Shown: positions 1 to 9,900 of the stretch, one piece after another | How the letters are laid out: every line of letters starts with the position of its first letter | Numbering within the stretch: the first letter of the stretch is position 1 | Assembly: GCA_028565635.1 (NCBI GenBank) | Contig: JAOXYB010020993.1 | Location: 1 to 17,377, forward strand | DNA length: 17,377 nucleotides | Direction: 5' to 3' | DNA from: Phoronis ovalis | Taxonomy: Eukaryota; Phoronida; Phoronidae | Notes under the pieces: generated by a model | What the model saw: the letters and a program-made list of their open reading frames with translations, nothing else | Told to the model about the DNA's origin: nothing | Databases searched by the model: none | Made by a program: the position numbers and the translations under genes

Positions 1-1975
1 GTTGTCGCCGTGTTTAAATGTACCTTGTTTTTCGGCACATAACTTCATCTTTAGTAAATGTTCAGGGCAATTAAGGACGGTTTATGAATTAACAAAGATT
101 TTTAGATATTTCTTATGTGAAAATATGTCAAAATATACCGGTAAATCCCCAAACATATTACCGGAAGCAGATTTTCCGCAGTTTGTTCCTTGCTGACACC
201 TAGTGAGCACGGTTCCAATACACAATGATTCTGCTCAATGTCTGCTTTAAAAAACGCATGTCTGTTATGGAGCTGGTCGCTTTTCATGTTATATGAGGAC
301 ATGGATGTAGATTTACTTCCTGATTTTATTTATATTAAACCGCAAACTGTTAGTTGATGGGACTATAATAACTAATTACGGTAATTAGTTACATTAGTCT
401 CAGTTTTTGTTATAATACCAAAAAGTGACATTAAACAGATTAACAAGACTAGGCAAATCAAACACTTGCAAAAGGATAAAAAATCAAATAAAAATCGTTG
501 TTTATTATTTTATAATAAGTATCTAAAATCACATACACAATTACAGCCTGGTTTATGCACACCGCAATGTGTGAATTCAAACTAAATTCAAAGCATTTAA
601 TTGTTGTTTGCTTCTTTATGAAGAACAAATAACTTGCAATGTTTTGTTTGCTTACTCGTATTCTAAAAGGTCTCGCTGTGTCAAGCGACCTAAATATAAG
701 TCAATTTCGTAAGACTATATTGTGTAAAGTAAGAAGCACAACGTAACTGTCACGTGACTTAATAAAGTTGCATGACAGGAAAAGAAACGAGTGAACCAAA
801 ACTAGTCCCAGCTGAAAGGTATACACTACTAAAAATTGTTCAAAATCTTTCTAATTAAAGCAAATATTTTATGGATTTAAGAAAAACCTGTGAAATTGCA
901 TTACTGTCCGTACGTAAATAGCTGTAATCCTCATTCCTGATCAGTTTTAGTAATGTTGGAAACGGCATGAAACTAAAAATTTAAAATGCCTTTGTGTCGA
1001 AAGACAAAAAGCTGTTTTTGGAATATGAGTTGTTGTTATAAAATGTGAAGATATTGAAAGTGTCCACCATGGAAAAAGTTGCAATAAAATTATAATGGCT
1101 TGTACATTACATTTTTATTTGAATCAATATTCATTAATTAGTGAGTAAATACTTTTAAAATAGGATACATAAACTATAACTGCTTGACTGACCTGAAATT
1201 CAAAGAAAAATTAATTTTTAGACAATATTTTTGAATGCACATTAAAATGCTTTATGGTATTACAGACAAAATTTAGAAATTTAGAAAGTGCACAAATTTC
1301 TTACTCTAGTCTCAAAATTGTTTCCTTGGATTTCATTTATGTCTTGAAAACTATAACAGGTGGAAGACATTAAAAAGAGCTTGGTAGCCCCGGTTGGTAG
1401 CTTGGACTAAGACACGATTGTACAACGTTTGCCATGTCCGTTCTATGCAGTAAGCAAGTTTGTCATGAAAGAAAATCTTAAGCATTAACTACTACTGGGT
1501 ATTCAAATATAAAGTGGGTATCCATGCTTGTGATTGACCCGAAGAAAGACTAAACAATGAAAAAGCTCTTCTCACAAATTATACCCTATCCAAGATTAAA
1601 AGAATTTTTTTAGCAGTTAGGGAGAGAACATGCCCCAACACCCCTTAAAAACCGCCACTGATATTCCCCATCCTCCAAATTAAGCAAGATTCCTCATAGC
1701 AAAAAAAAATGATCCTAAGCAAGACCAGGGCCAAAGTAACTAGCAGCTGATAACCGCCGATTTTCCTACTCTAAACATAACGTGCCCAATCTTAAGAAGT
1801 CACCCTTTCACAAGATTTTGTAATGAGCATGCGTACTCACTATACCTGAATGGTCAGGGAATAAATTTTTACTTTAAAAAAACCCAAACAATATCAAGTA
1901 ATGCAATGCCTTTAAAAATTAAAGCATTTTAATGTTAGTTTTCTTGGCTTTCACGTAGATTAAATACATGTGTCG
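1..1975. other. AT-rich noncoding span
   Basis: No exon could be supported. It probably belongs to the first intron of the CLCA-like gene on the minus strand. Slightly GC-richer patches (about 1380-1460 and 1625-1830) look like decayed repeats. Confidence 0.4.
369..391. repeat. Short palindrome with TAATTA cores
   Basis: TAACTAATTAC, one base, then GTAATTAGTTA: perfect 11-base arms. Contains two TAATTA homeodomain-type cores, but in AT-rich DNA this is weak evidence of regulation. Confidence 0.4.
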
Positions 1976-1984
1976 CCCATTGGA

Positions 1985-2279
1985 TAGACTTGCTCAAGTC
2001 CTTGTGAACATAAAAAAAAAAAAAAAAAAAAAAAATTATGTTTTAAACATTTTTTTTTATGTCTTTTACATCAGTGTTTTTAATTATCTCGAAAAAATGT
2101 TTTTACTATCATATATATGATGGACGGCTAACACTCAACATATATATGATAGTAAAAAAAAAAAAAATTTCGAGATAATTAAAAACACTGATGTAAAACA
2201 CATAAAAAAGAGAAATAAACATTAATTTTTTTTTTTTTTTTTAATTTTTTTAAAGTTCATAGGGACTTGAGCAAGTCTA
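1985..2279. mobile_element. 295-bp foldback MITE with 9-bp target duplication
   Basis: Starts TAGACTTGCTCAAGTCC and ends with its inverse (GGGACTTGAGCAAGTCTA). The arms pair almost throughout, meeting at CATATATATG (2110-2119 and 2139-2148) around a 19-base loop. A 24-base A run (2012-2035) sits in the left arm. Flanks are the direct repeat CCCATTGGA at 1976-1984 and 2280-2288. It codes for nothing. A 9-bp duplication is typical of Mutator-like elements, so a non-autonomous MULE is my inference. Confidence 0.85.
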
Positions 2280-2288
2280 CCCATTGGA

Positions 2289-2900
2289 TAGAAGACCTAA
2301 AAACCAACATGCTGAATGTCCTGTATAGTCTCACGAGGATTTTTCAATATCGTGTTCCCTTGACAAAGTACAATGGTTTTGAGCATGGAAAAACTGATGA
2401 TAACCACTACGGACACCAGTCCAAGAGCTGTCGTGTGACTAAACAGGGGATCGGTATACCCATGCCAGCTGTTGTTTGTATACATATGCTGCGGCTAGCC
2501 GAAGTGTTACTATATTATCGACGGTTTTGTCCATGCAAAAAGTTGGATTTAAATTATTAAGCTTTATCCAGTAATTACGTCCTCTGGTCGTAATGCGTCC
2601 GTACTCTGGATGTATTCAGTTCATAATCTTGCTGAGCCCTGGCTTTACTCTGGCTGCACCCGGGGGCTGCACTCCGAACGTACTAAATTAATTTATAAAT
2701 TCTTTAGATGATAAACATTTATTCGTATGAGCTTGACAACATTTAGAAGCTAATACTTGTAGACTTCGAATTCCTTTGGTTTTTTTAATGGATTAATCGT
2801 GAAGTTCGATCTTTAAAACAAAAAAAATAGTTAACTATGACTTAATTTTGAATTTAGTTCGTATATTGATGTATTCCACAACGTTGTGATTTGTTCTTAC
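2289..2900. other. Intron-like span with a GC-richer patch
   Basis: Lies just downstream of the CLCA-like exon 1 donor, so it is intronic on that model. Between 2290 and 2690 base composition is richer in GC than its surroundings, with short open frames on both strands but no recognisable protein; a decayed insertion is likely. Confidence 0.4.
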
Positions 2901-3074
2901 CTTTATTCGATCAATTATGGTCCTGTCTTCTTTTACGTCTTCTGATATGGCAATAAGTAGATCTCCATAACGATTATTCTTTAAAGTAAACTGGTTTCTT
3001 TCGCCCTGAATAACTGTTGATACAACAGTCAATGTCGTTATAACTGCAGTTGTTATAAATCCAGACACATGCAT
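2901..3074 (-). CDS. CLCA-like (calcium-activated chloride channel regulator) first coding exon, partial gene
   Basis: CLCA proteins are secreted or membrane-attached metallohydrolase and von Willebrand A domain proteins that raise calcium-activated chloride current. This 58-residue exon starts with a hydrophobic signal peptide (about residues 4-22, MHVSGFITTAVITTLTVVST), then LKNNRYGDLLIAISEDVKED and IIDRIK. The second part matches the CLCA N-terminal pattern L..NGYE.+V+AI...VPED..LI..IK. It ends at a strong donor AAG|GTAAGA in phase 0. A possible acceptor (aaattgcag) lies 8 bases before the ATG, so a 5' UTR exon may exist upstream. I found no second exon between 1 and 2830; it is probably beyond the left edge. 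It is the only exon seen, so the family call rests on about 28 residues. Confidence 0.72.
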
Positions 3075-3958
3075 ACTAATTGCTGCAATTTATAAAAAAG
3101 GGGTTTTTCTTGCCTACTATTCTTATTCCTATTACATCCATATAGTATACAGTCAACTAGACTAGATTAACAATACATTGTTCTTACTTCAAAATATATG
3201 CAAGACGATAGCAAGAACTCCCTTTTAATAGTTTAGCAATAAAAACTGGCTATGTAGTACATACCGTTTTGCTTGTGAACTCTATGGTGTCGAGAATGGT
3301 GCACAAACTGCAGCTGAGAGACATTTTTGGAATGCTTATCACTTACCCTTATAGTCCGGTCTTTATCCTATTCAAATTTATTTTGGCGTAACCAAGAGCG
3401 TGACTAAAGCTATTACACAAATTATTTTGCTTCAAGTATGTTTTCATATAAAATAATAAAGAAGTCAGAAGGTTTATCAACTCATGCTATTGCTTAATAT
3501 AATACAGCACATCGTGTGACATTTTTCTCGGAAAATATATTTCTTGGTAATACAACAATTGAATCAATTGTTACTCCCACCTGTTCATGACAGAGTTTTA
3601 TAAATTTTCTATACAATCAATTGAGAAAAAATAAACCAATAAAAAATCAAATTCGTATTGTAATTTTCTATGTATTGTGTTTACAAAGCTGTCATAAAGG
3701 CTCATTTTATGTTATTATTGTGTTATAAAGGGAGTAATGGAATTGCACAGTGCACCCACAAACAATAGAAAACACTGATGCCGAAAAACAATCAAATACC
3801 GATACTAAGAAGTACTATTAAAGATATTATTGCCTACCACGGCTATTCTATCACGCGTCATTCTAAAATGGAATTACTTTAAATAACGAAAGACATTTTA
3901 TGTTTTCTATACCCAGTGAACTAACGTGTGTCGAGTGCCACGTGATTACGCCATACTA
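3075..3958. other. Upstream region of the CLCA-like gene
   Basis: AT-rich with no coding exon seen. It would hold the promoter or a 5' UTR exon of the CLCA-like gene, but I cannot place either. Confidence 0.35.
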
Positions 3959-3960
3959 TA

Positions 3961-4225
3961 TCGAAAGCCATTAGGGTCAAAACGTCTTCTTATGGACACG
4001 TTCTAAATATATTTAGAACACGTTCTAATTATTTAGTACACGTTCTAAATATATTTAGAACACGTTCTAATTATTTACTACACGTTCTAATATTTAGAAC
4101 ACGTTCTAAATATTTAGTACACGTTCTAAATATTATTAATACACGTTCTAAATATATTTAGTACACGTTCTAAATATATTTAGAACGTGTCCATAAGAAG
4201 ACGTTTTGACCCTAATGGCTTTCGA
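3961..4225. mobile_element. 265-bp TA-flanked element with long perfect inverted ends and an internal satellite
   Basis: Ends TCGAAAGCCATTAGGG and its exact inverse, with inverted arms of about 57 bp without a visible mismatch. TA lies at each border (3959-3960 and 4226-4227), as expected for Tc1/mariner-type insertion. The middle holds nine copies of ACGTTCTAA at 3998, 4020, 4040, 4062, 4082, 4101, 4121, 4143 and 4165. No coding sequence. Confidence 0.8.
3998..4188. repeat. Nine-copy tandem repeat of self-palindromic units of about 21 bp
   Basis: Unit ACACGTTCTAAATATATTTAG, spacing 19-22 bases. The core TTCTAAATATATTTAGAA is its own reverse complement, so every full unit can form a cruciform as well as the element as a whole. 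Some copies have shortened AT centres. Confidence 0.85.
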
Positions 4226-4227
4226 TA

Positions 4228-6819
4228 GAAAGTTGTATTAAGTTGCGCACCAGCAAGAACAGTACACGTAACTTCATATATAACTACATGTATCATATTC
4301 CAAGTGACTTTTTATGAAAGTGAATAAGGAGTCACTAACATGACATAAGCTATTCACTTACATGCATATTAAAAGAATAATTTTCAGGAAGAATTATCAA
4401 AATTGCTCAATCCAGTTTTAAGTAATAGGCATTTGTGTTGGTTTTTCTGGAAGTTGCCATTATAACCTTTATTACCCATGCCATAATACAAAGTGCTGAT
4501 GAACAAGGTTTACACGTAACCACATGGGAAAATATATTTTTTTCATTGATATACACAATATATTAACAATACTAAAATGCAATTGTTTGCTGTGAATATC
4601 CTTTAGACTATACCTTCACAAAAGCATTACATTTCAGCAACATATCCTTGCCTGGAATAAAAAATAAATGATTTTGCAGTTTGTTTACCACTCAAATGCA
4701 TATAGCCTTGTTCATCTCTGATGTCAGCGCACTTTGCATATGAGTAATAAAAGTTTATAATGGTAGCTTCCAAAGCCATCAACATAAATGTCCATAACTT
4801 TAAAATGGATTTACTAGTTTTGATAACTCTTGTAGGAATTATTCTTTGAAACTATACCTAAAGGGATGGCTTATGAATATTAGTGACACTGGCACCTTAT
4901 TCCCTTTAATAACAAACACAACACTACCCATTGTTCTTTCATGCCCGTTATTAAATACCTATCTCTTCCGTAGTAATCTGCTTAATTTGCTTAAAAATTA
5001 CTATAATCCAAAAGAGGCTTCTAAGATTAAATAAAGAACGTTCCTTGTAGTCCATGTTAAAATGGTTGTCACAGTGTTTGCTTTCAATATCGAGACTCAA
5101 AAACTTTTCTCAAGTTTCGATTTCTTTCATGCAAGTACATTTTACTAAACAATAATCCCCTGCAAAATGGTTAATGTAAACAAGTTTTGGCATTGAAGAA
5201 AATAAAGTTTGCTTTTCTTTTGTATATTTACACAATATATACTTGTGGGTCAGCTGGAGAGTCCTTATAATTAAACGGATTTTAGTGAAATTAACATAGT
5301 AAATGTGACAAAAACACTGAATGCTTTTATTGCGTCATTAGCGTAACATTTGACTATATAATTACTTTCTATTAGGACTTTAATATGATAAATCTAAAAT
5401 GAAATTTATAAAGACGGGAGCAGTTTGTATTTTCTATACGCATAGACTATAAGCTTCGATCCCAAAACAGAAATGAAAGCAACCATGTTTAATTTATTGC
5501 AAATTCGAATAATGCATATTGTCTGTATTTTTCATTTACTTGGTATAACAAATAAATAAACATTAGTAGAATGTCCCATAGAAGTATGAGTCCGTCCAGA
5601 TCACGTTTACCTGATTTCTTGTACACTGTGATCCCGTGTTCATTTTCTTTTGTTTGTATGGTTTTTGAGCTAGTATAGGGTAATGAAAACTGGTTGACAA
5701 GTTGATTAAATGATTATCTTTTAATATGTTATGTAATAGTTTGCCTCAAGAGTGTGTCACTGTCGAGGTTAAAATTTACCAAGCTTTAATAACCTGACTT
5801 TCTCCGAGACTCAATTTTCCCTACTTGTTTAGAAATGATCATAAGCCAAAAGAGGCTGTTTAAAGTCAGAATGTGATTGTTTCTTCAGAATATGGTTGTT
5901 GTTTTCAATTTCGTGTATTTCTAAGCTGTGTAAGCAGCGGGTTACATTAATTGATCAAACAATATTTTTCTTTTTTATATTTACACTTACACAATAATAT
6001 GTACTTAAAATCACCGTGTACAATAGAAGCAAAATCATAATAAAATTCTATTATATTCTGTGACTATTAGCAATACATAAACAAATGTAGTATTTTTCTT
6101 AAATAAAAAAATGTTAAAGGATATATAATATAATTAGCAAACCTGATAATAAAATGATAAGCTACGATTTAATCAGAAAAAATGATTATGAAAGAGTACA
6201 CAACGGCTATATGGCAACTTTGGCAAAATTTGGAATCGGAAATCATAATCTCCAAATAGAGGTGGCTTGGTAGGCACACACGACCAAAAACTCGGATAGC
6301 ACAACAATATAAATAAATAAGAAAACACCTGTATGAAGCATTACAGGTTGAACTGTGCAATATCAAAACTATGAGCAGCGAAGAATCACTTGTGGCTATC
6401 ATGAGAGTTGCCACCGAGTGTCCTTTTGTTTTGAACAGCATCTTCAAGTTTATGCTGCATTATTTTGCAATGCATTACGTGTGTATGCGCACGTGCATAC
6501 ATTCATATAGTGTACGTACGTGTATGTGCACGTGTATGTGTGTATATGTTGCAATTGATGTTTTCTTAGTCATATTAAGTTGCTATTTTTGTCCGTGTAC
6601 TTTGTGCAATATATTACAGTGAATGTATCAATATAATACAGAGTAGTAACATTGAAAAGTCTTTTAATTGGTATACATGCATTATATAGTTCTTACTATA
6701 CGGCACAGGTACAGTATAAGTGACTCTTTTGGTAAAAACCTTATTGCGAAAGTTTCGCCTTTAAATCCATTCTCGTTCTCAATTAGCACAATGCCTTTAG
6801 CAAAATTTAAGTTGTAACT
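4228..6819. other. Intergenic AT-rich span between calpain 3' end and CLCA-like 5' end
   Basis: No gene supported. It holds a diverged direct duplication anchored by CCAAAAGAGGCT at 5008 and 5846, each followed by a tatatttacac/caata stretch (about 5224 and 5977), and the alternating tract at 6478-6550. Confidence 0.4.
6478..6550. repeat. Alternating purine-pyrimidine tract
   Basis: GTGTGTATGCGCACGTGCAT and similar TG/CA/CG alternation, including CGTACGTGTATGTGCACGTG. Such tracts can adopt Z-DNA and are length-variable; no function is visible. Confidence 0.5.
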
Positions 6820-6825
6820 TTTATT
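6820..6825 (-). terminator. Poly(A) signal AATAAA of the calpain gene
   Basis: TTTATT on the plus strand, AATAAA on the minus strand. It is the first such hexamer after the calpain stop, about 145 bases downstream, a normal 3' UTR distance. Confidence 0.55.
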
Positions 6826-6969
6826 TGACTTAACTCGATAATTTCGTTGAGGCAGAATGTCTGACATTCACAGATTACATATTAAGAATATATGTTTGTG
6901 TTTTGATCAGATGCGAACTTCCAAAACGTCTGAATGTATGATCATCAGAATAGTTGAATTTGAAACAGT

Positions 6970-6999
6970 TCAATCTGGAAAAATCGCCATCTGTATAAT
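6970..6999 (-). CDS. Calpain last coding exon (30 bases with stop)
   Basis: Encodes IIQMAIFPD and a TGA stop. Joined to exon 16 it gives [13 protein letters not shown], which aligns gap-free with the calpain ending ..EWLQLTMY(S/A). Acceptor is cacttttcag, phase 0. The reading is short, but position, phase and pattern all agree. Confidence 0.82.
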   Translation of the reverse strand: MIQMAIFPD

Positions 7000-9900
7000 C
7001 TGAAAAGTGAAACAAAAATATAATTAGAGTAACATCTACATGTGCTAGGCTAACTTCACAATACTCCATTCAAGAACTACAACTAATTTATATCGTGATA
7101 TATTGTGTCTGAACTTTATAATACAGTTATTGACAGTCTGAATAAATCCATTTATTAGTGCTCTATGCCTTCTCAACTAAACCGTAATATTATAATATCA
7201 TACCTTCTGTAAACTCATGTTGGTCGTTCGTGTTTCATTATTGTTTAGCATTCGTATATATTTATCATGGGCGGTGTGCAATTTCATGAGGGCGGATAAG
7301 AACTCCTCGAAGTTTATCACTCCTTTGTTTGTATGTTGCATAACAATAGCTTCCAATACGGACTGACTGATGCTAAATCCTAAAGAAATTTTCAAAAAGA
7401 AAATAATGTACGATATATTAAATGTACCACTATGAACAATGCGTAATGAGGTCGTTACTTGGATAAAATCTAAAGAAGATTTACTAAAAAACAAGTTAGA
7501 CATGATATATTTTATTCATTGTTTAGGGGACCATGTAAGCTAACTGTTCTCAAATTCACAAAAAAATGAAATATATGCCTATGAGTATAATACCTCCAAT
7601 TTCTTCCTCTGTTTGAGCACGTGTAATCTGGTCTGTCTTCCGATATATGAAATGCTGATACTTATATATTTTAATATATATTTAAAAATATCTAATACTT
7701 CTGCACTTCCATTAAACAATTTTTCATCTTAATTTGGTCGTGACATCTTACGGAAAGCGAAAACAGTTTTTAAAAATGAAATAACGGAAAATTAGTGTAG
7801 AGGCATAAACATTGGAGTGAAGTATAAGTGAAATTTATTACCTGCTTGCAAAACAGCTTCTCTTATGCGATAGGCATCCATGTTTCCAGGGCGATTGCGA
7901 AATTGAAGTTCACTAAATACATCCTAAATTGAAGAAAATATGGTTAAAATGTTACAAATACATCCTAAATTGAAGAAATATGATTGAAATGTTACAAATA
8001 TATCTCAAATTGAAGAAAATATGGTTGAAATGTTACAAATGCATCCTAGGAGAAAAAATAAACACCGTCTCGTATTTTTACACAGGTTATTTGGATTGTG
8101 TTATGTTCATGGTTAATTTATATTTTGCTATGTATCATCATACCACTGGAAAAGTTAAGATCTCGAGAAAGACTGCTGATATAAATCTCAGAGTTGAAAT
8201 CAAAATTACCCGCCAAAACTTGAAATAAAGCCATGCTCTTCGGAATTGTGCGTGATTCATTTGGCTTGTTATATCATACTGAATGCAAGTTAAGGTAAGT
8301 GTTTATGATGTGATATCAGCCCTCAGATAATCAAGTTTTAAGAAGGGCAGTAATACGATAAACTAGTTTCGGCGCATTATAGCAATTAAAATATGAATAT
8401 TAGGCGACGACAGAATTATTTTAACTCTTGTTTCTTTGAGCTCTTAATTTTTATTTTGATACTTTTATTAACACCATTAGACTAAAAATGTGATGAAGGA
8501 TACACTTTTAAATGCTATCAAAGCTTTACATGTGTCGGCAGAAATACGCAACTTTCCAACTGCAAAATAAAAAAAAAACATGTTATTCTAAAAAGATAAA
8601 ATTTGAGTCCATGATACGAATACAAAAGCGTAACAGATACTTGTTTTGGTACGACCTGTGTGTTCAGTAAGCTTATAAATCGTGTACTTGGAACTAGATG
8701 TAGAGACAAACAATTGACATAGCAATATTATTAAAATGCAAAAACTTTTACCGTCATACACTGGTTGGGCACAAGGACAAAACAAGAATTGTTTAGGCAG
8801 TTCCAAGCCTCTTGCAAAAACGTTTTGTAGCCCTTCAGCATCAAGATTGTTATTCTGCAATACAACAAAAATGTCCAATTCAGAGAGACAGAATAAAGGA
8901 TAAAGCAAGAACGAGAAAATTAAACGACAAAAACAAGCGATGCCATGTTTTGGCGTATTTTGAGTTACTAAATTCGGTGGATCTCAGATAGAGACAAAAA
9001 TTGCGCAATAATTTACCCAGAGTAATTGTTTAACATACTTTTGGGTTAGCAAACTTCTTGAAGCTTTTTTCCATCTGTTTATCTTCTGCAGTAAATACGA
9101 ATTGTTTTTGCTGAAATAAATTATGTATATATATTTATATTATTTTTTTAACAATATTTTTCTAAAAAATGTAATTCTAAGATTTTTTGTTTTGCATCTG
9201 TGAATTTACATTCATTCACTTTAAAATTGTAAACCCGGTCTGTCTTGATAACCAGTGGATGTTATATATTGATTATTTTGAAGATATTTGCGCTTGTAAA
9301 ATATTTAAAAAATTATAAATGTTTACAAAAAATAAAGTCATTTCATAAATCACACTCAGGGCTCAATTAAAAGGATAACATACGCAGTGTTGAGCAATTT
9401 CTTTAACAACCCAAGCATTGCACAGTAAATACTCGACATTTTTTTAATAGAAACATTAAAAAGCAATTAGGAAATTTTAATGTATAGGCAGTATATGGGC
9501 AGAAATAGCAATTTCCACTCACGGGTCTTGAATGATCCAGTCGTCTGTTTTTAAAATCTAACTCCTTGGCTGTATGGTCATATTCTGTAAATATTCTGAA
9601 CATAAATTTTGCCTCAACATTAGGTGCCTCCGTCATTGGAACCACAACATAATTACCAGATCTGAGTCGCAATTCTCCAACATTTTCGCGAGAAGTTCGA
9701 AAAGGTGCAAGGTATACTGGTCTGTTGTATTGGAAATAAAGTCTGCTGAGAGGAACTTGGGCATCTGGTGGAATCTTAAAAATCAAAAGGAGTCTACATG
9801 CTACTTTTATTGGTCGAACATCTGAGGGTTACAGTAGGCAATTATTAGATGCGGATGTAACCTTGGTGCCCAGGTTTATGCATTTCAATTGGGATAGAAA

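Noticed and set aside
102-302. Minus-strand open frame with a donor-like CCG|GTAATA near 162, considered as a CLCA exon
   Set aside because: No frame fits the CLCA pattern and the phase does not follow from exon 1.
2267-2560. Plus-strand open frame of 97 codons
   Set aside because: Begins inside the MITE terminus, has no recognisable motif, and lies in what should be intron; probably chance or transposon debris.
3998-4188. CRISPR-like array of regular repeats
   Set aside because: Repeats are contiguous palindromic units with no unique spacers, inside a TA-flanked element of an animal genome.
4846-5034. Plus-strand open frame of 62 codons with hydrophobic residues
   Set aside because: AT-rich low-complexity translation, no start context or family pattern.
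6371-6622. Cysteine-rich plus-strand open frame that looks like a small secreted peptide
   Set aside because: The Cys residues come from the TGTATGTGCACG alternating tract; no signal or family pattern is seen.
7980-8228. Plus-strand open frame of 82 codons
   Set aside because: Antisense to calpain exon 14 and built on the 40-bp tandem repeat.
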